In this document: piece by piece, positions 6,567-15,418 of the stretch | Position numbering within the stretch: the stretch's first letter is position 1 | Layout: every line of letters starts with the position of its first letter | Virus record (IMG/VR): IMGVR_UViG_3300044624_000359 | Coordinates: 1-29,194 of that record | From: a virus | DNA length: 29,194 bases | Reading direction: 5' to 3' (one strand) | Translations under genes and position numbers: made by a program | Notes under the pieces: model-generated | What the model saw: only the letters and a program-made list of their open reading frames with translations | Told to the model about the DNA's origin: nothing | Database searches by the model: none

Positions 6567-8102
6567 TTATGGTGCGGGATCGCTTACGGGCCAGTAACCA
6601 AGACCTTGCATCACGCCTTTGTGAATATGCTTTTGAATTGCGTAACTATCGTGGTATATCAAACTCTGATATACGTAACCGCAATCCTGATAATAATATA
6701 ACCACCAATCAACACAATCTTGGATAATGGCTTGTGTTTCTGGTGAGCTAATGTTGCTTGATAGTGTAGCCAAGACCGGATCAGTATCCGCTGTAAACGG
6801 TCTTGCTAGTGAAAGAGCTAGTAGGTGAATCTCAGTTGTTGCTGGATCAAACTTCCACTTTCTATTTGGATCTGCTCCATTATAGTTTGTAGGACCATTG
6901 ACCCATGCGTTATTTGTATAGGTAATTAACGCATCCTGTAGAATCAAGAACTTGGAATAGTGCATCCAGCCAGGACCATATGGTGTAGAGTTTATGTCTA
7001 AGCTACCACCAAGTGGATTCCAAAAGCTATAGTACTCATTTGTATTTGGAGTTGGATAGCTATTGGATGTTGTTCTGTTTATGATGTTATTTGGATCTGT
7101 ATCCCAAGGAAAGTTCTCTAGGAAGTAACTAAAGTTATTTGTATTACTAAAGCGTTGACCCGTTCCGTTTCCTTTTGGTAACGAATTCCAGAATCTTTCA
7201 AACCAGCGGCGCATATTGGTATTTCTATTGAATGCGTTTGCTGGTATAGATGTTGAAAGGTCTGGTGTTCCGGGGGCATTATAGACCCACGAACCATACT
7301 TATGATTCCAACCGTAAACACCAACGTCTGCACCAACGCCACAGATTCCTGCTTCAATCCACTTAAGCCACTCTGTTCTTAGATAGGTATCGTGTAAAGA
7401 ATTCTTATCAGGGTCTGGCATCTGAAATCCAAAACCATCAGCTTTATTCATGTATAGAATGTTCTTATCCATTCCCATTTCACGAACATAGTTAGCTGTA
7501 TAGTCTGGAACAATATCTGAACCAGAGATCTTGGTTGGAATTCCATATCCTGTGTAGATATAGACTTCAGCATCAGAGTGTGCTGAGTAACCAAATGATC
7601 CAACAAGCCAAAGCTTAAGTTGATCTCTCCACTCGTTTACTCTACCAGTAGAATTAAAGGGAAGTGTGTCTAGATCGGCTGCGTTAATTGCTGGGACTAT
7701 TGTTGGTGGTGAGGTTTGACCTGGAATAGATCTCCAACATTCTGGATATGGATTTGGTATCTTTGCGTTATCTGTTGTTCTAATAACATAGCGAGATGAC
7801 ATTGGAGACCAGATACCACCATATGCCGGAATACCGCCAGTAAATACGTTACCAGCTGGACTATTGATCATAAAGCGACGAATGCCGCGATCATATAAGT
7901 ACGTCATGCTCTTTAGTGTTTCTTGAACACCAATCGCACTGTCGGCTGTGACACCAGAGTATCTCAAACCTGTAGCCGTATCGTAACTAGGTAAGCAATA
8001 GTTAGCTGAACTTGACCAACGAGCATCGTTGCCGCCAAACGCAATAGCTCCGGAGAGGTGAGCGCATGGTCTTCTATCGACATTAAATAGTGGGTTTGGC
8101 AT
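6567..8102 (-). CDS. Unrecognised 511-residue aromatic-rich protein, possible TIM-barrel-like
   Basis: A 511-residue protein rich in Tyr, Trp, Asn and Pro without signal peptide or membrane spans. I recognise no family. Short hydrophobic strands alternate with helices: RGIRRFMINSP (about residues 73-83), LWLVGSF (about 164-170), EVYIYTGYG (about 179-187) and WIEAGICGVGADVGVYGW (about 249-266). This pattern is reminiscent of beta/alpha-barrel glycoside hydrolases, and conserved-looking acidic residues lie near strand ends, but I cannot name a catalytic pair. It follows small fibre-associated genes and precedes the possible holin, so it is probably a virion or fibre-tip component acting on cell-surface polysaccharide. 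It resembles the 578-residue protein at 24607-26343 in composition but I cannot align them by eye. Confidence 0.6.
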   Translation of the reverse strand: MPNPLFNVDRRPCAHLSGAIAFGGNDARWSSSANYCLPSYDTATGLRYSGVTADSAIGVQETLKSMTYLYDRGIRRFMINSPAGNVFTGGIPAYGGIWSPMSSRYVIRTTDNAKIPNPYPECWRSIPGQTSPPTIVPAINAADLDTLPFNSTGRVNEWRDQLKLWLVGSFGYSAHSDAEVYIYTGYGIPTKISGSDIVPDYTANYVREMGMDKNILYMNKADGFGFQMPDPDKNSLHDTYLRTEWLKWIEAGICGVGADVGVYGWNHKYGSWVYNAPGTPDLSTSIPANAFNRNTNMRRWFERFWNSLPKGNGTGQRFSNTNNFSYFLENFPWDTDPNNIINRTTSNSYPTPNTNEYYSFWNPLGGSLDINSTPYGPGWMHYSKFLILQDALITYTNNAWVNGPTNYNGADPNRKWKFDPATTEIHLLALSLARPFTADTDPVLATLSSNISSPETQAIIQDCVDWWLYYYQDCGYVYQSLIYHDSYAIQKHIHKGVMQGLGYWPVSDPAP

Positions 8103-8125
8103 AATACCTATTTCTGTTTAGTTTA

Positions 8126-8446
8126 TTAAGTAATTTCTAATATTGATACAATAACATCAATATCGTTTGCCGTTCCAGCAACCACTCTTAATGTGTTTCC
8201 TGATTCTAGAACAATAGGTGCATCAAGAATTTGCAGCGATGTTGCCATAGGAACATCGGCATTTGTGATTATTGAGTAAGCATTAGCACCCTTAACCAAC
8301 TCAACTGTAATAGTACTGCTTCTGTATAAATTGATGTTACTGCAGTTAATTGAGTTTACAATAGCTGTTCCAGTAACACCAGAATATATCGTAGTGGCGC
8401 TGGTAGATGTTACTTTAGTTCCAACGCTTTTATATGTTTCTGGCAT
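8126..8446 (-). CDS. Small beta-rich structural protein (106 aa)
   Basis: A 106-residue protein made almost entirely of Ser/Thr/Val/Ile-rich strands, with the pattern of a small beta-sandwich: a central ATSLQILDAPIVLESGNTL segment and a C-terminal VDVIVSILEIT-type strand (IDVIVSILEIT here). I have seen this kind of short protein repeatedly near tail fibres in marine phages, where it is annotated as hypothetical or structural. It starts three bases after the preceding stop with GGAG inside the end of that gene. It could be a fibre-capping, trimerising or decoration protein. The fold is inferred from composition only. Confidence 0.6.
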   Translation of the reverse strand: MPETYKSVGTKVTSTSATTIYSGVTGTAIVNSINCSNINLYRSSTITVELVKGANAYSIITNADVPMATSLQILDAPIVLESGNTLRVVAGTANDIDVIVSILEIT

Positions 8447-8449
8447 TTA

Positions 8450-8650
8450 TTATTCTCCATTCTTTGGCAAAGTCAAGCCAAAAAAGGTATACGCTTCTTC
8501 AGCTGAATCAAACCAGTACCAGCCATCTGTTGGGTAGGTATGCTGAGTCTTTGTTTCTTTTCTTAGTTCATAGTTTGCATTTAATACAAAGTTTGGACCA
8601 TGTAAAACAAAGCCATCATCATTTTTATAAAATCCTGATGTATCTTCCAT
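8450..8650 (-). CDS. Small conserved-looking phage protein (66 aa)
   Basis: A 66-residue protein beginning MEDTSGFYKND and containing GPNFVLNANYEL and DGWYWFDSAEEAYTFF (about residues 42-57). This Trp/Tyr-rich motif set is familiar to me from hypothetical proteins beside tail-fibre genes in marine phages; function unknown. The start has AGGATAAT just upstream, overlapping the stop of the leucine-rich-repeat gene, four bases away. It is likely a small accessory of the fibre module. Confidence 0.6.
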   Translation of the reverse strand: MEDTSGFYKNDDGFVLHGPNFVLNANYELRKETKTQHTYPTDGWYWFDSAEEAYTFFGLTLPKNGE

Positions 8651-8654
8651 ATGA

Positions 8655-11234
8655 TTATCCTGTTACAGTCCAACCCTTTGCCGTTGCGATTGTTGGGGTA
8701 TCTCCTGCGGTTCCCCAGTTACCTGTTACGGTTATGGTTTTTGAAGTTACTGTTGGTAAGTTCGTGTAAATTTCGTTTAACTCATCTGCTGAAAGTAAAC
8801 CAGGATTTGGTAAATTTATGTTTTGATTAAATCCTGTTGCTCTTACACGAGATAGACTAGAACAACCAGTGAATATACTAGAAAAAATTGTAGTTGTTGC
8901 TGTTTGTTGAAAACTTAGGGCTGGTAGTTCTACTAAAGAAGAACAATTATTAAACATTGATTGATACGATGTTACAGTACTGAGTATTGGTATTACTCGT
9001 AATAGTGGTATTGTTTGTAATCTACTACAGTTAGAAAACATACCATTAAAATTAACGCCACTAGATATATTTAGTAATGGTATTGTTTGTAAGCTACTAC
9101 AGCTAGAAAACATACTACTAAAGTTAGTGCCATTACCAGTATTCAATAGTGGAATTGTTATTAGTGATTCACAGGTAGTAAACATAGAGCTAAAATCAGT
9201 ACCCCTTGATGTATCTAGTAGTGGTATAGATTTTAAAGAACGGCAAAAATTAAACATACTGCTAAAGTTAGTGCCATTAGGTGTATTTAGTAACGGTATT
9301 GTTTGTAAGCTACTACAGCTAGCAAACATAGAATTAAAGCTAAGACCTTTTGACGTATCTAGTAGTGGTATAGATTTTAAATTAACACAGCTAGAAAACA
9401 TACTACTAAAGGCAGTGCCACTACCTGTATTAAGTAATGGTATAGTTTTTAAGCTACTACAGCTAGCAAACATATCACTAAAATTCGTATTCTTTGCGGT
9501 ATTTAAATTTGGTATAAACTGTAAACTAATACAATTACTAAACATACTATTAAGGTTTGTTCCCTTTGCTGTATCTAGTAATGGTATAAACTGTAAGCTA
9601 CGACATTGAAAAAACATCTGACTAAAGCTAGTGCCATTAGATGTATTTAGTAATGGTATAGTTTTTAAACTAGTACAACCATTAAACATTTGCGTAAAAG
9701 TAGTTCCACTAGCAGTATTTAGTTTTGGAATAGTTTTTAAGCTAACACAACCATTAAACATACCGGTAAAATCAGTTACACTATTACCTATGTTTAGTAG
9801 CGGTATTGATTTTAAGCTAACACAACCATTAAACGCATTTTGAAAATTAGTATGAAGGCTACACCACTGAGTTCCTATAACTTTCTGTAACGCTCGCATA
9901 CCATAGAATTGTAAACCAGAAGAATTGAAATACGTGTTAAATGTCCCAATAAATTCAACTTGCTCTAGTAAATTCCATCGTATTGTTTGTGTTATGGTAG
10001 CAAATGTGAAACTAGATATATTATTTCCAGCTATTTTAAAATCTAAAAAGTTTACTCCAGATGATGAAGATAAAGACGTGTGTCTATTTTCTAAGTTAAT
10101 TGAAGTTAGGTTTTGACCAGCCTGTGGTGTAATAGTTATCGTAACTGTTTTATAGCCGCGAAACTCATCTTGATTTGTTATTTGTGTATATGAATTACTA
10201 TCGTATTGTTTCTGAACAGCAACATTGGCATTTACATTTTGAGAGTTGCCATCACCCCAGTCAACTGTATAGTTACCGGATACGGTAAATCTTACAAAAT
10301 TAGAATCATGGTTGTATACTGCAAATGTTCCAACAATTTTTTGTTCTCCAGCAGAAACTGCTGGTAGCGGCTTCCAACCACCAATTGTAACTGTTGTTGG
10401 TGTTGAGAATTTCTTAGTAGTATTTGCCGTAATTCCAGTTACAGCTCCACCAGATACTGTAGCATATGCAATAAAATCATCACTGGAGATACCATTTAAA
10501 TACACAGTAGGTTGTTCAGTATACCCAGATCCACCAGCAGTAATTGTAAATGCTCCAAGATTTCCAGTAACAACAGCCGTGGCAGCAGCATTACTTCCGC
10601 CACCACCAGAAAAAGCAACAGTTGGCGCTGATGTATATCCAGTACCACACACTATTCTTGGAATTGCTACGGCTTGCCTTGTTGATCCTGCTGTGCTTAA
10701 AGTAATTGTAGGTACTCCTACATATCGACTTCCAGGATTTGTAATGGTAATACCAACTAATCTACCGTTTTCAATCACAGCAGTTCCTTGTGCTGTTGTT
10801 CCACCAGTAGCTGGAGCGGAAAAGGTAACTGTTGGTGTACTTGTATATCCTTCACCTTTATCGGTTATAATAACTTCAGCAACAGTATTCCACAAAGTTA
10901 CGGCAAGTACGTTACCACCTGATACAAACGCTACTCCTTCTGCTCCACTGCCTCCACCACCGGATATAGTGACTGTTGGTGCTGTAGAATAGCCTGTTCC
11001 TAAGTTTGTTATATTAACGGAAGTAACGCTTCCATTTACAAGAGCAACAGTAGCAGTCGCTCCAGACCCATTTCCATTTGTAGGTCGAACGTATTCTGAA
11101 TCGGAAGAGTCTTCAAGAGTATTAAAAGTATCTTCGCTGTTTAGAAAGGTTTTTGACGATGACATTACACCGCCAGTTAAATTTTTTAAATTAAACTTTC
11201 CAATATAACCGTTATTGTGTCTATTTTTTCTCAT
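8655..11234 (-). CDS. Fibre-like protein with BspA-type leucine-rich repeats
   Basis: I start this at the ATG at 11234, which overlaps the preceding TGA (ATGA); the ATG four codons upstream abuts its own AGAGG too closely to be used. The 859-residue product has four parts. (1) A short N-terminal segment (NGYIGKFNL) seen in some marine phage fibres. (2) About five Gly/Thr/Pro repeats of the form G-T-G-Y-x-x-A-P-T-V-x-x-S-G-G-G-G (roughly residues 65-290). (3) A PKD-like strand YTVDWGDG (about residue 325). (4) About 14 repeats of 24 residues with the pattern MF-x-x-C-x-S-L-x-x-I-P-L-L-x-T, followed by a short C-terminal domain (LSADELNEIY). Repeat type 4 resembles the BspA/DUF285 surface-protein repeats. 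It is probably a receptor-binding or adhesive appendage. No signal peptide, as expected for a virion protein. Confidence 0.78.
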   Translation of the reverse strand: MRKNRHNNGYIGKFNLKNLTGGVMSSSKTFLNSEDTFNTLEDSSDSEYVRPTNGNGSGATATVALVNGSVTSVNITNLGTGYSTAPTVTISGGGGSGAEGVAFVSGGNVLAVTLWNTVAEVIITDKGEGYTSTPTVTFSAPATGGTTAQGTAVIENGRLVGITITNPGSRYVGVPTITLSTAGSTRQAVAIPRIVCGTGYTSAPTVAFSGGGGSNAAATAVVTGNLGAFTITAGGSGYTEQPTVYLNGISSDDFIAYATVSGGAVTGITANTTKKFSTPTTVTIGGWKPLPAVSAGEQKIVGTFAVYNHDSNFVRFTVSGNYTVDWGDGNSQNVNANVAVQKQYDSNSYTQITNQDEFRGYKTVTITITPQAGQNLTSINLENRHTSLSSSSGVNFLDFKIAGNNISSFTFATITQTIRWNLLEQVEFIGTFNTYFNSSGLQFYGMRALQKVIGTQWCSLHTNFQNAFNGCVSLKSIPLLNIGNSVTDFTGMFNGCVSLKTIPKLNTASGTTFTQMFNGCTSLKTIPLLNTSNGTSFSQMFFQCRSLQFIPLLDTAKGTNLNSMFSNCISLQFIPNLNTAKNTNFSDMFASCSSLKTIPLLNTGSGTAFSSMFSSCVNLKSIPLLDTSKGLSFNSMFASCSSLQTIPLLNTPNGTNFSSMFNFCRSLKSIPLLDTSRGTDFSSMFTTCESLITIPLLNTGNGTNFSSMFSSCSSLQTIPLLNISSGVNFNGMFSNCSRLQTIPLLRVIPILSTVTSYQSMFNNCSSLVELPALSFQQTATTTIFSSIFTGCSSLSRVRATGFNQNINLPNPGLLSADELNEIYTNLPTVTSKTITVTGNWGTAGDTPTIATAKGWTVTG
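8805..9833 (-). repeat. Array of about 14 72-bp repeats encoding leucine-rich repeats
   Basis: Tandem units of 72 bases (24 codons) run through the last third of the LRR fibre gene. On the plus strand each unit carries a block like 'agtaatggtatagtttttaa' followed by a Cys codon and a Met/Phe pair. The first eleven units keep the 24-residue period; the last three lengthen to 27-28 residues or degenerate. Unit-to-unit DNA similarity is high enough for slippage or recombination to change copy number. Boundaries are approximate at both ends. Confidence 0.8.
10380..11080 (-). repeat. Degenerate Gly-rich repeats (GTGYTSAPTV type)
   Basis: Five diverged protein repeats in the N-terminal third of the LRR fibre gene share a core of G-x-G-Y-x-x-x-P-T-V followed by a Ser/Gly-rich loop and an Ala/Val strand. 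The spacing varies from about 40 to 55 residues. I recall such repeats in many marine phage structural proteins, where a beta-rich shaft or stalk is likely. At DNA level they are only partly similar. Confidence 0.6.
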
Positions 11235-14200
11235 GTCAAGAACCATCCTCTTGCTGTGCTAGTCGTTGTTGGTCCACTACCAGATACAGTTTGCCAAGTA
11301 CCATCTCCGCGTAGGAAGGTTGTATTGTCGGCTGTACCACTACCGAGTCTAGCTGTGTTAAATATTCCACTTGTTACATCTGAAGCTGCGTGAGTATGGC
11401 TTGTAGAAGCCTTGCCATCCAACGTTGTCTGTAGACTAGTAACGTCTGCGATGGCGTGAGCATGAGCAAGAGGTGTTCTCGCGTCCGATAGACGTGAGTC
11501 ATTTCCCTGGCAGAAGGTGTTGGCTGTTGAGCCAAAGGAACTCGTTGTTATAACTCCACTAGTCGTTGTAATTAGTGGAAGATTGGCCGTACTGCCGATA
11601 GCACCAGCGTTTGTAATGTTACCGTGAGTATGGCTTGTAGAAGCCTTGCCATCTAGAGTTGTCTGTAGACTAGTAACGTCTGCGATGGCGTGAGCATGAG
11701 CAAGAGGTGTTCTCGCGTCCGATAGACGTGAGTCATTTCCTTGACAGAACGTATTAGCCGCTGAACCGAAGGAACCCGCGGCTATAACTCCACCTGTTGT
11801 TGTAATCAGAGGAATATTAGCCGTACTGCCGATAGCACCAGCATTTGTAATATTGCCGTGTGTGTGAGATGTTGGTACCCGTGCATCAGAAAGACGGGCA
11901 TCATCACCAGCGCAGAACGTATTTGCTAGATTTCCAAATGTTCCTGTAGTTAAAACACCAGATGTGGTTGTAATAATTGGAAGACCAGCAGTAGAACCAA
12001 TAGCACCAACGTTTGTAATGTTACCGTGCGTGTGGGCTGTTGGGGTTCTTGCGTCGGAAAGACGCGAGTCATTTCCTTGGCAGAAGGTGTTGACTGTTGA
12101 GCCAAACGTACCCGTAGTTACAACACCAGCAGTAGTTGTAATAAGCGGTAAGTTTGCTGTACTACCAACAGCACCAGCATTTGTAATATTACCGTGAGTA
12201 TGTGAGGCGGCAGCAAAAGCACTTGTGTTAGATGTTGCTGCGGTTCCCAATCCAAGGGTAGTTCTCTGAGCTGCTGCGTCATCGTCATCTAATAATGCCT
12301 TACCAGCTGCTGTAATATCCCCACCAAGTTTTGTTGTTGTAATAGACGAGTCTTTTACATCGAACTTCCACTTGGCTATTGTTGCTGGTGTACCAACCGA
12401 GCGATCTTCAAAAGTAGCATCAATAGTTGCTGTATCAATAAAGTTACCGTGAACGACTTCTGACACCGCAACACCAGAAGCATCTAGTTTGCTTGTTAAT
12501 GGAAATCTACCACCACCAGTTGAAGGCGCTAAACTAATTACGGATAACGGTGTAATCGCACATATGTTATCTAGCGAGGTTGGAGACCATGAACCACTAC
12601 TAGCGCCTAATATTGTCCCGTTAACTGGAGATCCTAGTTCAGCGATATTAGCTAATGTATTAGATTCGTTTGCCCAAACGGTTCCGTTATATCTTAATAT
12701 TTGTCCAGTGATCGGTGTTGTAATATTAACATCGTGTATTTCATCTAATTCTTGTCCGTTGATAACCTTAACATAGATTTCACCAGCCGCTCCAGACGCT
12801 TTCTTAATAAGCCAACCCATAAAGACACCATGGTTTGGTGCGGTTGGTCTATCAACTGTCATCTCACCAGTTATGATATCAAGCCAAAGGGCATTTCCTT
12901 CTTGGGGACTTATACCGTTTACAAGTTGGTTTGTGTTGATGCCACGAAGTAAACCGTTTGTTATGACATAGCCTGAACCATTGTTTCCAATTAGTTCTGC
13001 TGTAATGCCGACAGTTGCTGAAGAGTTAGCTTCAGATGTTGCATTTGCTAAGGCTACTGTTAACATTGTTGCTGCGTGTCCTCCAGTAATGCGAACAACA
13101 CGACCAGCAAGAATATCGTTTCCAGTATTATTCCATACCTTAACGTATTGATCTAAACCAACTTTAGCTTTTACGTTTTCGTTTAACGATGTTACCAAAG
13201 CCTCTTCTGTCTGACCGTAGAAGAGTTGTCCACTAACAAATGAGAAGGGGGCTAGGGCTGTGTTAAAAGAGATCTTATCTAGCGTTACTGAATTTGTGTT
13301 TTTCCACGTTGTTGTAGATAGATCATAAGTTAGAACTTGCTCATTGGTTGGCGATGTTATAACAACATCCGTAAGACCGTCTAGATTTGTTGCTCCCACG
13401 CTTAGCGCTGCCCACGTCCTATCGCCTCTTAAGTAGGTAGAAGCAGAAGCTGTACCCGTTGCAAGGTTTGCTGTGGAAATCTTAGATGTTGAATCCAACA
13501 AGGCTGGACCATTGGGTTGACCGAATTGATCTTCAATCGTTAATAGACCAAAGCCAACTGTAGTATCGGTATAATCCTTAGTCGCTGCATCTTGTGGGTG
13601 TACTGGATTACTGAGATTAAGTCCGGCCTGTGTAACTAATCCGGGTTCCCACGACGTACCATTCCAACTCAGTATATTGCCAGTTGTGGCGTTTGATTGT
13701 TCAATGATGCGTGGAGATACGGTTGGCTGTTCTTCAACATAGCACCGCATGTATTGAACTTCTAGTTCTGGTTGGGGACTCGTTGAAGCCTCGCAGAAAA
13801 CACCACAACCAACTTGAAGAATTTGATCTACAAATCCAGTTGTTTGAATAACCGTATTAAGGCTGTTTGCGAAAAGTGCAATCTCGTTGTTTGATGCCCG
13901 AATATCAATATCAACCCAGTTTAGTGCGCTAATTCCCGTATCTACGGAAGAGCCAGCTTCTGTGCTTACTGGTTTATCTATGAAATGCCACGTCGTTTGT
14001 CCCGGTCTTACACCAACAGCAGCAAATTTCTTTAATGTTGATGTCATGGTATAGAAACCAACAATATAATTTGTGTTTGCGCTAACGGCTGTTCCACGAA
14101 CTCGAACTCTAGCCTTCAAGCGGATAGACGTATCAGTAAGTTTCTTTTGAGAAGAAAGTCTAATCTGACCTGTTGAGTTTGCGGTTGATGCTTGAGCTGA

Positions 14201-15409
14201 GACAATGGCAGTTTGACCCGGAGAGTTAAACTGAACTGCACCAGTTGTCGTTAGTGTTGTCCAATTACCAGCGGTCTTTCCATCCGTATATGCTACGGTC
14301 TCTGTATTTGGATTCTTATAGAGATCTTCTGGAATCCAAGAAGTATTACTGAGTACCTGACGTTCTGTGGTTAAGTGACCGTAACCAAGGAAGCTTGGAT
14401 CAACAACAGATTCGTTGGAGATACCAAGAACTCCGTTAGGAACATTGGTAATTTGAGCAACAGCGTTTAAGGCTGGACCACCTACGGCGGTATTAAGATC
14501 GGTTGGGTCCCAACGAACTTCATCTTCATTATAGACTAGAATTTGATCGTTAGCTGCAACCGCGATATTTAAAAGCTCTTTACCAGCGACTGTAATGCCA
14601 GTACCGCCAAGCTTTGCAGCCGTGACGTTGGCGTTCTTAATCATTGCTGTTTCAATACTATTGGCTGTGATTTGCCAATCGTTTTCCCCAACAACAGTAA
14701 TATCGTTTTTAACTCCAGTAGTAATTACAGAAGCTGGTAGGGTTGTGTTTAACCAAACAGATCCGTTGAACTGTAAAATCTGTCCAAGCGTTGGTGAAGT
14801 CAGCGTAACAGAAGTTAGATCATCAAGATCAACAGCTGGAAATACAATTGGTGTATTAACCCAATTAGTTCCATCGTGTGATAAGAAATCTCCTGGTGTT
14901 AGACCAGAAATCTCAACATCACCGAGTTGCTCAAGTGAGAGATTCTGTAATTTATTAAGACCAATTGGATCTAAGGTATCCCAATCAGAGGTACCATCAC
15001 CAATACGAATTTCGTTTAGTAACGAGTCAAACCCAATTTCACCAGCTTCTAAAATGACACCTGTCCAGCTAGATGTGGTGCCACGTCTAATCTGTAGTGG
15101 TGCAGCAGATGGTGTAGTTGCTGTACCAAGATTAAGATCGGATGCCTCTAGCTTTGCCGCAATATCCGCAGCAACGGCTGAAGACAATGACCAAATTGTT
15201 CCACCCGCTGAGACAACGATATCACCCTTGCTTCCATCAGCAAGGCTTGCTGAGCCAATCGTGGGAAGAGAAAGCCAATTAGACGTACCATCACCAACGC
15301 GAATTTCAGCGTTGGTTCTGTCGTATGTAATTTCACCTAACGGAAGAACTGGATTTGCTGATTGCCAGTTTGTATATGTATCACGCCGTATTCGAATTAA
15401 GTCATTCAT
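11231..15409 (-). CDS. Giant tail fibre with Mtd-type N-terminal repeats and HxH repeats
   Basis: A 1392-residue protein starting at ATG 15409, with AAGGA overlapping the preceding stop. Residues 1-50 and 105-150 are two copies of a domain with pattern IRR-x-T/D-x-x-x-W ... GEI-x-x-D ... NEIRIGDGTS-x-W. I recognise this as the N-terminal type of major tropism determinant and other fibres. The middle has several L-x-D-V-x-I-x-x-P-T-x-G-Q-x-L-x-Y-N-G-x-x-W units and a DAATKDYTD segment. The C-terminal third (about 1070-1337) is four GNIT repeats rich in HTHG and AHAH, resembling metal-binding H-x-H repeats of long tail-fibre tips, and ends with LRGDGTW (1367-1373) and a short tail. A trimeric receptor-binding fibre is the best reading; the bound receptor is unknown. 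Confidence 0.85.
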   Translation of the reverse strand: MNDLIRIRRDTYTNWQSANPVLPLGEITYDRTNAEIRVGDGTSNWLSLPTIGSASLADGSKGDIVVSAGGTIWSLSSAVAADIAAKLEASDLNLGTATTPSAAPLQIRRGTTSSWTGVILEAGEIGFDSLLNEIRIGDGTSDWDTLDPIGLNKLQNLSLEQLGDVEISGLTPGDFLSHDGTNWVNTPIVFPAVDLDDLTSVTLTSPTLGQILQFNGSVWLNTTLPASVITTGVKNDITVVGENDWQITANSIETAMIKNANVTAAKLGGTGITVAGKELLNIAVAANDQILVYNEDEVRWDPTDLNTAVGGPALNAVAQITNVPNGVLGISNESVVDPSFLGYGHLTTERQVLSNTSWIPEDLYKNPNTETVAYTDGKTAGNWTTLTTTGAVQFNSPGQTAIVSAQASTANSTGQIRLSSQKKLTDTSIRLKARVRVRGTAVSANTNYIVGFYTMTSTLKKFAAVGVRPGQTTWHFIDKPVSTEAGSSVDTGISALNWVDIDIRASNNEIALFANSLNTVIQTTGFVDQILQVGCGVFCEASTSPQPELEVQYMRCYVEEQPTVSPRIIEQSNATTGNILSWNGTSWEPGLVTQAGLNLSNPVHPQDAATKDYTDTTVGFGLLTIEDQFGQPNGPALLDSTSKISTANLATGTASASTYLRGDRTWAALSVGATNLDGLTDVVITSPTNEQVLTYDLSTTTWKNTNSVTLDKISFNTALAPFSFVSGQLFYGQTEEALVTSLNENVKAKVGLDQYVKVWNNTGNDILAGRVVRITGGHAATMLTVALANATSEANSSATVGITAELIGNNGSGYVITNGLLRGINTNQLVNGISPQEGNALWLDIITGEMTVDRPTAPNHGVFMGWLIKKASGAAGEIYVKVINGQELDEIHDVNITTPITGQILRYNGTVWANESNTLANIAELGSPVNGTILGASSGSWSPTSLDNICAITPLSVISLAPSTGGGRFPLTSKLDASGVAVSEVVHGNFIDTATIDATFEDRSVGTPATIAKWKFDVKDSSITTTKLGGDITAAGKALLDDDDAAAQRTTLGLGTAATSNTSAFAAASHTHGNITNAGAVGSTANLPLITTTAGVVTTGTFGSTVNTFCQGNDSRLSDARTPTAHTHGNITNVGAIGSTAGLPIITTTSGVLTTGTFGNLANTFCAGDDARLSDARVPTSHTHGNITNAGAIGSTANIPLITTTGGVIAAGSFGSAANTFCQGNDSRLSDARTPLAHAHAIADVTSLQTTLDGKASTSHTHGNITNAGAIGSTANLPLITTTSGVITTSSFGSTANTFCQGNDSRLSDARTPLAHAHAIADVTSLQTTLDGKASTSHTHAASDVTSGIFNTARLGSGTADNTTFLRGDGTWQTVSGSGPTTTSTARGWFLT
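11399..12202 (-). repeat. Nearly identical 234-bp tandem repeats in fibre gene
   Basis: Four GNIT units lie here. The two distal ones (11399-11632 and 11633-11866) are 234 bases each and almost identical over long stretches, for example 'ctgtagactagtaacgtctg' in both. The two proximal units (11867-12034, 12035-12202) are 168 bases because they lack the 22-residue AHAIADVTSL insertion. Recent duplication and unequal recombination are implied by the near identity. Confidence 0.85.
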
Positions 15410-15418
15410 GTATTATCC

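Noticed and set aside
11231-15409. Diversity-generating retroelement variable region in the Mtd-like fibre
   Set aside because: The similarity is to the N-terminal domain only. No C-type lectin end, adenine-biased variable repeat, template repeat or reverse transcriptase is seen in the window.
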